Origin: Trebouxia sp. TZW2008
Taxonomy: Eukaryota > Chlorophyta > Trebouxiophyceae > Trebouxiales > Trebouxiaceae
Length of the DNA: 64,000 bases
Reading direction: 5' to 3'
Assembly: GCA_002118135.1 (NCBI GenBank)
Contig: BDIU01000179.1
Coordinates: 1-64,000 of the forward strand
Position numbers and translations under genes: made by a program
Notes under the pieces: model-generated
What the model saw: only the letters and a program-made list of their open reading frames with translations
Databases searched by the model: none
What the model was told of the DNA's origin: nothing
In this document: piece after piece, positions 28,241 through 38,641 of the stretch
How positions within the stretch are numbered: the first letter of the stretch is position 1
Layout of the letters: each line of letters opens with the position of its first letter

Positions 28241-28833
28241 TGTTTCTGGGCGTCATAGGAGATGTCATAGCACTGAGCGTGCCTGTGTGACCATTCCAAG
28301 GCGACAGAATCTCTTCAGAATTAGTGAGTCTATCAGGGTCGCTTGGAATGAGCTCAGCTTAGAGCCTTTAACAACATGAGGCAGTGTCCTTCAGTGATGG
28401 TATGACTTCCTGGTTCAATAAATTTTGTGTGAGCAAAGCAACACATTATGTCAACAGCAGAGCTGAACGTACATGCAAAGATGCAGGGAACGTGGCAGCC
28501 CAGCACTCGTACAGCGATCGTGAATAAGCTTTACAGCAAGACCTTGACGACTTCGTCATTACAGCTGGTGTGCGCCAATGCCACCAATGTCTTTTACTGT
28601 GACAATCGACACTTTGGGGCTCAGCTGCATTGTCTTGCAATGGGCCGTTTATGTGATCATATGCACAAAGTACAAGAAAAGGCTGCAGGCTGAGGTGATG
28701 ATGAGCCTGTTGCTTTCAACAAAATTGTTCAGCCTACAGCTGTTCTGACTGTCACATCGGCTGTTGATGTGTCTGTTGTAATGAAGCATGTACAAAACCA
28801 GATTTAGGCGGTCACTCTCAGGCACAAGCACAA
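28241..28833. other. Convergent intergenic region between AP2 and MCCA
   Basis: Lies between the AP2 stop and the MCCA stop. An AATAAA-like TTCAATAAATTTTGTGT at about 28415 could serve the AP2 transcript. I recognise no gene in the rest. Confidence 0.5.
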
Positions 28834-31800
28834 TCAGGCTGCTACTGCTTCTGGTACAATAGTGGCCAAAGCATGCCCATCTTCAACTTGAGCACCGACA
28901 AAGCAGCGCAAGTCTGTGACTGTGCCAGCACATGGCGCCCTGACTGTGTGCTCCATCTTCATGGCCTCCAAAACCACAATGGCATCACCCTCCTCAGCTG
29001 CATCCCCTTCTTGCATCAGCACCTGAATTTGCCAGAAAACATGCTGTCTTATCACATCGCCATTATCAAGACTTGAGCCTGGGCAGCAATTGACTGCAAT
29101 GTCATGCAAAACGTGACGGACAGGACCACATGCATCTCATCCTATGCAATCTGTGATTGATGTATCAGAAAGTTTCTGCAGGCAAATGCATACAGATAAT
29201 GCAGCTGCGGGAAGGTGGCAGGCACGACGCAGTATGCCTGAAAGTCAACACTCTGACTGATAAAGCAAGAAAAAGGGCGACAGCTCTGGCTAAACACAAC
29301 CCGATGATCAGATCTCAGAACGTATTGTCTGACCAAGCGGCAGGCTTGCAAGATTTATAGATCACCCTGGCAGAAGTCCAATGGCTCAAGGTGCAGTTTT
29401 GCTTTGTGTCTCCTTTACCTGAATGATATTGCCAGGCATTGGAGAAATAACGGTGCATGCCAGCTTAGCTGCTGATGTACCAAATTTGCGGATTGGCAAT
29501 TGCTATTTAGACACTCTGCTATTAATATGACTTGATTGCTGTCTGTCGCGCTTACCTAAATGATCTTGCCAGGCATTGGGGACATGACAGTGCCTGCAAC
29601 CTGGGCTGCTGACCTCAAGATCTGCAAAGGGTCTATTGCTGTCTTTTACGCTTATCTGGATGACGTTGCCAGACCAGATAGAAATGACAGTGCTAACCTT
29701 GCAAAGGATTACTTGCAGTTGGGAAGATTGGCTGTCTATCTTGCTCACCTGAATAATCTTGCCAGGCATTGGAGACATGACAGTGCCTGCCACCTTAGCT
29801 GCAGCGCCAAGTCGCAACCATTTGCGTGGCACAGCTTTCCTGAACTCATGGCAGTCCCCCTCTACCCACATGCTTATCACCTGCAAAAGTCATGAAGCTA
29901 AAGAAAACCTACACTGTGTGCTACGCATTGCAGATGGCTCACTTCAGTAGCAGCATACAAATGGTGGTCACCACCATGCTTTGATGTGCGCTGCGCACAT
30001 GTCTGTGAGAAGTAATGCATGCTGAAAGACTTTCACACTGTGTGAAGCAGGCGTACTTTCAGCAAGCACGCCAATGATTGTGAGGTAAGATCACCAGGCA
30101 AATGCAGGTCGCCTGCTCTTGCTTGATGGCAATATATTTATTTGCAATTCAAGCACTCTGCCTAAAATGAGCAAAGTGAGACCAAGGTGTATCAGACATG
30201 AAGTGCTCATGTGCCAAACCTGCTCGTCCAGATGAGTGTGACTGACAATGGTAGCCTTGTATAGCTGGTTCGCAATCTCCGCAGTGATCTGGTCACCTTG
30301 CATTTGAACATTGGACAGCACTGTCTCTGCAGTATCCTGTGCCTGTATGCAAAATCAGCATTGCATCAGTAGAGCTCACAGCTCAACAGTCAAGCTGATG
30401 ATACCGTAGAAGGTCACACACTTCTTAGGGGCAGTCGCCTTACACGCATGCGGCCCTGAACTCAGCAGATACCATACATGTGTAAACATTGGACCTGCGT
30501 TGCAGCTCAGATTCTGCAATAAGTCAGCCCTGTATGTGTTATTGACCTTGTATTGCACTCTTGTTCCTCATACAAGCATTGGTGCATGTGTTGTGGGAAA
30601 AGTCATCATGCCCACAAGAAGCCCAGCAGTTCCTGCATTGCTGGGCTGTTCAGCTTTCAGAGTGCTCATGAATCATTCAGTCACATGCATACTGTGGTCG
30701 CAATTGCTTACCTGCACAGTGAAGTCCTGCAAGCTGCTCACAGTCAGCTGGAACTCCAATTTGCTCTGGCTGGCAGGATGACTCAGCTGACCAGGCTTGG
30801 TCAGGCTGTGGTTGATACGCTTGCTGTCTGGAATGCTCCATGCTCCTGACTGCAATTGACCAGCCTGTTGCACCTGCAGCATTTCAAGCCATCAGGGTTC
30901 ATGCAAGCTCATTGTCGGAGCACATGATTCTGCATGAGCTACAGACCAGATTGTGCAACTTACATTTTATAGATGCATCAGCTGATGGAGAGAGTATGGC
31001 CGGCTTTCAATCAGCGTCAGCATGCTTCAAGAAGCAGTGGTCTGCATCAGTCAGCATCCCACATCAGCAAAGCATCATGAGCATTCAGCATCAGCCAGCC
31101 GGGGGCATCAGCATTGGTCATTGCATCATGCAGTTTTGCAGGCATCTAAAACTGCTTGATCCTTGAGGCTGTGAAAGCAAGATGCCCATTTGCCTGTCCA
31201 TAGCTCTGCTGCTATGAAGGCTTGATGTACAAAGGCTCTGCGCCTAGTGCATGTCACATTCAAGAGCCAAATAGTCTATGGTCTACAAGTCTGCTGTGCC
31301 TACCTGCTGAACCTGTAACAGTTGGTCAGCAACTGCAGCCAGTGCAGCATGACTGCTGTTGCACGTAATCCTCAGCACTGGCCTTACAATCAATCAACAG
31401 TGCACTTGCGTACCTGCTGAACCTGCAACAGGTGGTCTGCAACTGCAGCCAGTGCAATCACGTGCTGGGGCAAGGGCTTGCTGTCCACCAAGCTGGCATG
31501 ATGCTTTTGGATGAACGATGTGTCCAGCTCTGCTGCTATGAAGGCTGGATGTATGCAAAGGCGCTTCAAGAAGGCTTGGTTTGTTGGCAACCCACTGACC
31601 TACAGCATCCCACAAGCTCAATGTAACTGCAGTCTTCATCTGCAATAGTGCTAGGACAGGCAATTGCCATCTACCAAGCTGGCATGGTGCTTCTGGAACT
31701 ACATTCATCATTTGACAAGCCACCTGGATTTGACTCACAGACAGAAGGTTGACATGACTGCTTGACACGATGCACGGTGCAAATCTGACTTTCTGTATCA

Positions 31801-34800
31801 CCTACATGCTTTGTAAGCCTTGAGTACAAGCTGACGGAAGCTTCACTGCCAAGCTCAGTAGACTATGCTTATCAAGAGATTGATCAGAAATGTACGCTGT
31901 GCACAGCAGACCGAATGCACTGACCTGTAGGTCTGACAGGGCTGTATGTAACCTGCTCAAAGCTGTGCTTCTGTCAGGCCCTCTGGCAATCACTTTGGCA
32001 ATCATGGGATCATAGTTCACGCCCACCTGCATGACATACAGCATGACGTTTTGACTTTCAGTCTGCTTTGTTTTTGCATGCACAGCAATGCATCAGGGGT
32101 GTATGCAGCCGGCTTAAAGCTGTGAATCTGTCAGGGCCCCGGACAATCACCTTCGCAATCATGGGGTCATAGTTTACCCCTACCTGCATGACACACAGCA
32201 TGACGACTTAAATTTCAGCCTGCTTTATTTTTGCATACACAGCAATACATCAGTATGACACTGGCTGAGGGCTTTGCTCCTATCAAGGCCCCTAAGCATT
32301 CACTTTGGCAATCATGGGTTTTAGTGCACACCCACCTGCATGACATACAGCATGGTATTTAAACTTCAAGTCTGCTTTGTGTCTGCATATACACCAATGA
32401 ATCAGGGCTGCATGCAGCGGCTCAAAGCTGTGCTTCTGTCGATGTCGAGGCCCCCTGGCAATCACTTTGGCAATCATGGGGGCATATTTCACGCCTACCT
32501 GCATGACATACAGCATGACGATTTGACTTTCAGTCTGCTTTGTTTTTGCATACACAGCAATACATCAGGGCTGTATGTAAGCAGCGCAAAGCTGTGCTTC
32601 TATCAGGAACCCGGGCACTCACCTTGGCAATCATAGGGTCATAGCTCACCCCTATCTGCATGACACACGGTCTCCTGTTGATGTTGTTGTTCAAGCTGCT
32701 GCTTGCCTGATAATATTTGATTTTGGCAGGTAGACAACTGTACCAGCAAGTCTGAACGCATGACACTAAGATGCATGCAAATATTAGCATTTCATGCCAT
32801 CACCTTCAGAGACACCGCTGCTGATCCTGACAACGCTGCTGTTGCCAACAAAGTAGGCATTTGCTGACATTGGAGTGAATGCATGCTAAGCCTCAAGATC
32901 TCACACCGCGTCACCTTCAGCGGCTCAATGTCACTCCTGACAGTGCTCAGTACAGGTCAGGATCTCACCGGATCGCCTTCAGAAATCCCACTGTCAACCC
33001 TGACAGTGCTGCTGTTGTCAAGGAAGGAGGCATTGACCACCAGCTTGACATGACTTGCAGGGCATGACCAGTACTGCTGATGCAAGACTAAGATGCAAGT
33101 AAGTTCTGACAAAGCAACAATGATGCTGCCTGTTGGCATGGCTTTATGGTCTGATTCATTGTCAAAAATGCGAACAGAGACTGGCAGCCACTGTCATGCG
33201 TAATACTTGGCAAATCTTACAGCATCGCCTTCAGACACCCCGCTGTCAACCCTCACAGTGCTGCTGTTGTCAAAGAAGGAAGCATTGGCAGGCACTTGCC
33301 ACCGCCGCACAGTGCCAGTTGCAGGCAGAAAGTTGTTGGCTACATTCTCAGCATACAGCCTGGCTTCAAAGGCATGCCCCTGCAGGACAACATGCTTGCA
33401 GTCAGCAATTAACCCCTGCGCTATTGTGCCTACAGAATGAAAGTGCAGCAGCAGTCTCGCTGCGCATCGTCACAAACTGTAAGAAACAACAACCTGACCT
33501 GACGTCGTGATGCACTGCAGTGTCTGCACCCAGAAGCAGTTTTATTTTTCTGCACACAGACACAGCTTGCTATTGCTGGGTGTTGCTGCACAATGTACGC
33601 AGCCTGCAAGAAACTCTTGTTTGGGCAAGGCTTTGAGGCTATCAAGATTTCAATACCAAATTGATGCATCTGAGTATGCAATGCCCAGAAGCGTGCCTCT
33701 GCATATACATGCTGCATGTATAAAATGTGATTGGCCTGCACTGACCTGAATGGCAAGCTGATCTTGGGTGAGGGGCAAGGGCTGGCCAGACGCCACTCTC
33801 AGCTGCCACTCAACCAGGTCCTGCCCAGTGATTGCTTCTGAAACAGGGTGCTCCACCTGCATTAAACCTTGAAGTCAGCTCTTGTAATGCCATTCATTTC
33901 ACACAGATTGTGTACATGCTGTTGGCAGTTGAAGAGCAGAGGCTGACTTGTGCTGCCAGCACAACAGACCGTCATGCTTGATTGCATGCACAAGCACGCT
34001 GAAGTTGACCTGCAGGCGAGTGTTCATCTCCATGAAGAAGTATTCGCCAGTGTCGGTGTCCACAATGAACTCCACAGTACCAGCGCCTTGGTACCCAACT
34101 GCAAGACCTGCTGCCACAGCAGCCTGGCCTATGCTCTGCCTGAACTCCTCTGAGATGTTTGGAGCTGGTGCCTCTTCAATCACCTGTCACAGTAAAGCGT
34201 ACTGATCAAGCTGCTTATTCTGGGTGATGGCTTTGATTTTGCAAGCGTCGAGTCCCCAACTGTCAAGCCTGCTGCCACTGCAGCCTAGCCTGGCCTATGC
34301 TTTGCCTGATCTCCTCTGAGAGAGTGCAAGCTGGCGCCTCCTCAACGACCTGTTGCAGCACTGCCCACTGGTCAAGACACTTCAGATGCCGGTTGTGGAC
34401 AATGGGTATGGTGTTCAGGGCTTAGGATAGCTGACAGCACCTGCTGCCACTGCAGCTTGGCCTATGCTTTGCCTGGAATCCTCTGGGATACTGGGAGCTG
34501 GTGCCTCCTTGTGATCTGTTACAGCAGAATTCATTTGCCAAGATGCTGTGAGATCGGTGTCCAGGGTCTGGAATGGCTGACAGGGCCTGCAGCCTCTGCT
34601 GCCTGGCCTATGCTTTACCCTCCTCTGAGTCATTGGGAGCCCCTGCGTTAAAACACACCGGATCCCAAAACCCTCTGTTGCAAAACGCAAAAACACCCTA
34701 AGACCCTAAACCCTATAGCCACCCTAACTCCCCTAACAAAATTGAAAGTTCAAACTTTTCTAGGGTTTTGCAAAACCCTGCGCGCTCAGATCCGGTGTGT

Positions 34801-36188
34801 TTTAACGTCAGGGCATTGGGAGCTGTTGCCTTGTCTCTGACCTGCAGCAGCACTGCTTGATCTGCACCTAAATATGACAAGATCTTGTGTTAGCAGTACA
34901 TACACAGCAGAAGCAGGCAGAGTGGCAACCAACTTTTGATGCAACCTCTGCACGCTGCAGTCCCTCTCAGACAGGTACACAGCATTGCCTATCTGGTCCG
35001 CAAAGATCTGCACCCCAATATGACACAGCCAGATTGTAGCAACACATATGCAGCAAAAGCTGACAGTGTGAAAGCGCACATCCTGATGCCAACTCTGCAT
35101 GCTGCAGCCTCTTTCAAACAGGTACACAGCGCTGCCCATCTGGTCTGCAAAGATGTGCACCTCAACCTGCTGCAGCAGAATCGCACCAACACAATCACAG
35201 CAGATATGGGCATAGCGAAGACTGACCTTCTGATGTCGCCTCTGCACGCTGCAGTCCCTCTCAAACAGGTATACAGCGTCGCCCATTTGGTCTGCAAAGA
35301 TCTGCACTTCAAATGTGGCGCAGCAAATTGTGACAACACACTCACAGTAAATGTGGGCACAGCGAAGACTGACCTTCTGATGTCGCCTCTGCACGCTGCA
35401 GTCCCTCTCAAACAGGTACACAGCATTGCCCATCTGGTCTGCAAAGATCTGCACCTCAATGTGGCGGGGTCTCTGGATGAAGCGCTCCAAGAGAATACGC
35501 TCATCCCCAAACGATGCAATGGCTTCACGCTTTGCTGAAGCAATAGCATCCTGCAGACAAGAATTCAGCCAAGTGTGTGTCTGAGATTCTTGACTTTTTC
35601 TGCCGTATGGTGCTTCGTATTGACTGAGATGGCATCGCTGGTCCACAAAGTTCAGCAGAGCAGGATAGCATATCTCTAGCTTGTCACATTGCATTGCAAG
35701 CTTCATGCCTTGTGGAGCTGTGTACTGACTGAGACAGCATGACTTGTTGACAAATTCAGAAGCGGACACAGTCACACCTCTAGCTCGTCTTGTTGCGTGG
35801 CCAGCTTCATGCCTTTGCCCCCGCCCCCCAGGGCAGCCTTCACCAGCACAGGGAACCCCACCTTGCTGCCCTCTTCCAGAAGCCTGCAATGCTCCCACGC
35901 TTTCCTTGGTGTAAACACTCTGATTTCCTGACGGTGGCGTACTAAGCAAATTTATCAGAGCACAAGGGGGGACAGTTTGTGAGACAACTTGTTGCCAAAT
36001 GGTGTGCACCTGCAGACCACAAGCTTCAACAGTCATGCCACATGTTGCTTGACATGCATTTGTGGCTTGAACGAGTCAGGTCTACGCCATTACGATACAT
36101 TCACCTGTGCTTGCAAGCCAGGAAGTCCGATGAGTCACATCTGGCTCCGTACCCCGGACTATAAATTCTATTGATTGATTGATTGATG

Positions 36189-36265
<77 letters not shown>

Positions 36266-36322
36266 GTTGGTTGCTTGGTTGCTTGGTTGGTTGGTTGGTT
36301 GGTTGGTTGATTGGTTGGTTGG

Positions 36323-36378
<56 letters not shown>

Positions 36379-38197
36379 CTGATTGATTGATTGATTGATT
36401 GATCGATTGACTGATTGATTGACTGATTACTTGACTCAACAAGCAGGGCATTGTCTGATCTTGCAAACAGTGAACACAGCTACGCTGTCAAAATGGCACC
36501 TGTCCATGGCTTGATCGCTGCCATGGTAGCCAGGCACAACAGGCACGTCAGCTTTGGTCATCAGCGCCTTGGCCTCACTTTTGTCTCCTACACATCAGAC
36601 AGCATTTGTGAGCACCAAACTGCTCACGCACCATGCATTATGTGAGGCTCACGGATCAAGCAAGTTGCAATGTGTTCAGTGTTTAGAGCCCGTGCAGTAA
36701 TAGGCCGAGCCTAGGCATTGTCCTAAAACAACCAGAGTCGTGAAGAAGATGCAGCCCTGGTCTTTCAGAGCTGACTATGCATGTCAGCTTAGTCAGCTCT
36801 GACATCACCATGCATCAACCATTCTTTCGGTGGTATACACAGTGCATTTGATCCCATCTACTCACTGACACAAGGCAAACTGTGTGCACACAGTAGTAAG
36901 TCGGGGGGTATGCGAGCTTGCAGGCAGGCAGGCAGGCAGACACACAAGTTTCAGACACTGCTCACACATCACCTGGAGGGGACAGGAAGTGGGTCTTGCA
37001 CGCCTGACACTTGAGTCCATGCAACAATGAGCAGAAGCTACTGCAGCAATGCTCACCCATAGACAATATGGCGGAGGCAGGTGGGCCAACAAAAGCAATG
37101 CCATTCTCCTGGCAGAGCTTGGCAAAGCCAGCATTCTCTGACAGAAAGCCATAGCCAGGATGGACAGCTGTTGCACCAGCATGCTGAGCAGCCTGCACAG
37201 CAATGTTGAAGAACTTTTCTCTCTTTATTTTCTCTGTATCTGAACTCAAAATGCCCATGAAATGATATGCTTGAACAAGGTCAGGATTTGCAGCATGCTG
37301 AGCAGCCTACACACGGATGAGCGCACTTGACTGCATAAATTGCTGCCTGCAACAGGACCCAGATCAAGACAGCTGCGTTCTGTGACTTGAAAACATAGCC
37401 AGGATTGACAGCAGTTGCACCAGCATGCTGAGCAGCATGGGTCAGTACACTCAGAGCTTCAAACGTGTGTCACCATGCAAAAGGTTTTTGGAGCGCAAAG
37501 CACATATTCTGCATGAGTACTGACAGGAAGTGTTTGAGCACTGCATTGATGTCTACTGCGATGACCAAAACCGGCACGTGAGGGGTTAGGAACATGAGAG
37601 CAATGGCTGAGTAGGATGCCATTGGTGGTCATGCGCAGCAGCCATGTCAAAGCTATAGCATCATGAGGAGCTTACTTCCAAGATGCGGTCTTTTCTAAGG
37701 TAGCTGTCTTTTGCAGCAGCTGGCCCAATGCAGAACGCTTGATCAGCCAGATGCACATGCTTAGCATGCCTATCAGCCTCACTGTACACTGCCACAGTTG
37801 GAATCCCTGCAGTGGGTAGCATCATGTTTGCAAATCATTTTGAGGATGCCGGGTGCGACGTCCCTTTGTCATACGCAGTAAAGCGGCTTGAACAGTGCCT
37901 GCTGGTGTTTTGATACAGTTTGCATATTAGCTATGGCTTACCAAGACGCTTGGCAGTGTGCATAACCCGGCACGCAATTTCGCCCCTGTTTGCTACTAAC
38001 GCTTTGTCTATGCTGATCGGCAAATGTTGTGTTGGAGCTGCAGTGCTGCTCTGCCTGCGACTTTGTTGACATGTTGACAGCACAGCAGGGCAAAATGTCT
38101 GTGGTTTAGCCAAGCTTGGCAAAAGCTGCTGGCTCTGAAGGCGTCCTGTCCACTGTTGCAATCCATACAGCCGTGCAAACTTCATGCTTGGGGTCAC
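28834..38197 (-). CDS. MCCA: Methylcrotonoyl-CoA carboxylase biotinylated (alpha) subunit
   Basis: Fifteen exons (38197-37942, 37806-37676, 37192-37057, 36587-36500, 35883-35778, 35550-35374, 34183-34010, 33856-33746, 33379-33221, 32026-31925, 31599-31414, 30873-30712, 30342-30220, 29880-29749, 29022-28834) join to 743 codons. Residues 1 to about 60 are an Arg/Ser/Gln-rich mitochondrial leader. Biotin carboxylase motifs follow: [30 protein letters not shown]-grasp [21 protein letters not shown] and [17 protein letters not shown]. The C-terminal biotinyl domain has [14 protein letters not shown], with the biotinylated Lys near residue 703. With the beta subunit it carboxylates 3-methylcrotonyl-CoA in leucine degradation. 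Length and the middle region ([14 protein letters not shown]) favour MCCA over propionyl-CoA carboxylase. Many exon edges are tandemly copied inside introns. The ATG at 38185 is an alternative start. Confidence 0.95.
29405..29800 (-). repeat. MCCA exon 14 3' edge, four copies
   Basis: The exon end coding [13 protein letters not shown] with its GTGAGC donor (29743-29748) is repeated downstream in the transcript. Junctions near 29655, 29555 and 29418 have the same CTTGCCAGGCATTGG(A/G)GA-type text on the plus strand. Intervals are about 93, 100 and 137 bp. Confidence 0.93.
31280..31470 (-). repeat. MCCA exon 11 donor edge, two copies, period 111 bp
   Basis: Plus-strand text TACCTGCTGAACCTGCAACAGGTGGTC (31411) recurs as TACCTGCTGAACCTGTAACAGTTGGTC (31300), followed in both by GCAACTGCAGCCAGTGCA. 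The copy at 31411 carries the used donor. Confidence 0.95.
31480..31720 (-). repeat. MCCA exon 11 interior piece duplicated upstream, about 185 bp apart
   Basis: CACCAAGCTGGCATGATGCTT in the real exon (near 31488) recurs as TACCAAGCTGGCATGGTGCTT near 31673, in the preceding intron. Confidence 0.85.
31930..32690 (-). repeat. MCCA exon 10 acceptor edge, five copies, period about 150-162 bp
   Basis: The exon start GTGGGCGTGAACTATGATCCC (acceptor at 32027) recurs upstream in the transcript near 32186, 32335, 32497 and 32655. Each has a recognisable ATGATTGCCAAAGTGA-type text on the minus strand and the same CAGCATGAC-type intron lead-in. Two of the copies remain largely translatable (for example YDPMIAKV). 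Confidence 0.96.
32790..33270 (-). repeat. MCCA exon 9 3' edge, four copies
   Basis: The exon end coding [14 protein letters not shown] (33221-33260) recurs near 32971-33030 (coding [13 protein letters not shown]), near 32911-32950 and near 32800-32850 on the plus strand, all containing (A/G)TCACCTTCAG- or TCGCCTTCAG-type text at the junction. Confidence 0.92.
34110..34850 (-). repeat. MCCA exon 7 acceptor edge, four copies, one split by a MITE
   Basis: The exon start coding [20 protein letters not shown] (acceptor after 34183) recurs upstream in the transcript: near 34260-34350, near 34440-34520 (still readable as [19 protein letters not shown]) and near 34600-34845, where the copy is interrupted by a 173 bp insertion. 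Spacing is about 165 bp when the insertion is excluded. Confidence 0.94.
34641..34813. mobile_element. Mutator-like MITE with 10 bp target-site duplication
   Basis: Perfect 19 bp terminal inverted repeats (CGTTAAAACACACCGGATC at 34646-34664 and its reverse complement at 34789-34807), extended outward by CCCTG...CAGGG, bound a 173 bp non-coding insert. It is flanked by the direct repeat CATTGGGAGC at 34631-34640 and 34814-34823. A 9-10 bp duplication is typical of the Mutator superfamily. The neighbouring paralogous copies of the host sequence lack the insert and so act as an empty site. The interior holds degenerate CCCTAAA-like units (CCCTAAGACCCTAAACCCTA near 34694). There is no transposase; it is non-autonomous. 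Confidence 0.9.
34880..35480 (-). repeat. MCCA exon 6 donor edge, four copies with exact 147 bp period, open in frame
   Basis: The exon end coding [19 protein letters not shown] and its donor-side intron are repeated at 147 bp intervals. The equivalent junction points on the plus strand are 35374, 35227, about 35080 and about 34933. 147 is a multiple of three and no stop occurs, so a minus-strand frame of 416 codons runs from 36036 to 34786 through all copies. Copies 2 to 4 code for [18 protein letters not shown], [18 protein letters not shown] and [22 protein letters not shown] peptides. Confidence 0.97.
35630..35825 (-). repeat. MCCA exon 5 donor edge, two copies
   Basis: Plus-strand CCTCTAGCTCGTCTTGTTGCGTGGCCAGCTTCATGCC at the real exon end (35777-35813) recurs as ATCTCTAGCTTGTCACATTGCATTGCAAGCTTCATGCC near 35674-35711. 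A further TGACTGAGA-type text is shared near 35624 and 35728. Confidence 0.88.
36171..36434. repeat. (ATTG)n microsatellite in MCCA intron 4
   Basis: About 260 bp of GATT/ATTG units with an internal block of TTGG and TTGC variants. It lies wholly within an intron. The apparent minus-strand Asn-Gln-Ser-Ile peptide is only the translation of the repeat. Confidence 0.97.
37160..37445 (-). repeat. MCCA exon 3 acceptor edge, three copies
   Basis: Plus-strand GCACCAGCATGCTGAGCAGC at the real exon start (37174-37193) recurs near 37416-37435 (with CCAGGATTGACAGCAGTT before it) and, shortened, near 37291 (CAGCATGCTGAGCAGCCTAC). Confidence 0.93.
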
Positions 38198-38641
38198 TGA
38201 TGCAGCATCGGTGCCGGTTGATCAGAACCTTTTTGATGCTGTAAAGAGGGTGGTTAACGCGCCCTATTCAGGTCGCGCTCTGTCAGAAGTAATCTGTGCT
38301 GCGTTTGTGATCACAGCGATCAGACAGCTCCAAAAGGCACCCAGTGCATCTTGAGCGAACGTATCTCTCGATCCTTGAGAATTTGTCGATCTATGACGCA
38401 CGTCTGCAGATGATTACAATTGTGCGCGAGCGTTTCCGAGAGTTTCTATTGTGCTGTTAGGTCAAAAGGTTGACCAAGGCAAAGAGCGAAAGCAAGCATC
38501 AGGCTCTACGCTATTTTCGTGTACGCAGCAAGCCTTTTCGGACGAGTGAAATGTCCGTGTTGTCGGCAGCTCAGCATGACCGCGCGCGGGCGGGCACTTT
38601 GGCGACTGATCCTGCGATCTGACTTCACCTGAATTCTGAGC
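38198..38641. promoter_or_regulatory. Bidirectional 5' region of MCCA and AUH
   Basis: 444 bp between divergent ATGs at 38197 (-) and 38642 (+). It contains clusters of CpG (for example AACGCGCCCTATTCAGGTCGCGCTC near 38256 and GACCGCGCGCGGGCGGGC near 38578) unlike the CpG-poor gene bodies either side. No TATA box was seen. The shared-promoter role is inferred from geometry and the pathway link. Confidence 0.55.

Noticed and set aside
34690..34735. Interstitial telomere or chromosome end
   Set aside because: Only a few degenerate CCCTAAA units, lying between the inverted repeats of a MITE and within an intron of an intact gene.
34880..35480. Regularly spaced repeats as a CRISPR array
   Set aside because: The window is eukaryotic, the units are about 147 bp with the whole unit related, and the repeats are exon edges of MCCA.
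34936..35538. 200-codon plus-strand ORF
   Set aside because: It is the antisense shadow of the 147 bp MCCA array; the minus strand carries the recognisable biotin-carboxylase sequence.
36101..36466. Minus-strand ORF of Asn-Gln-Ser-Ile repeats
   Set aside because: It is only the translation of the (ATTG)n microsatellite inside an MCCA intron.
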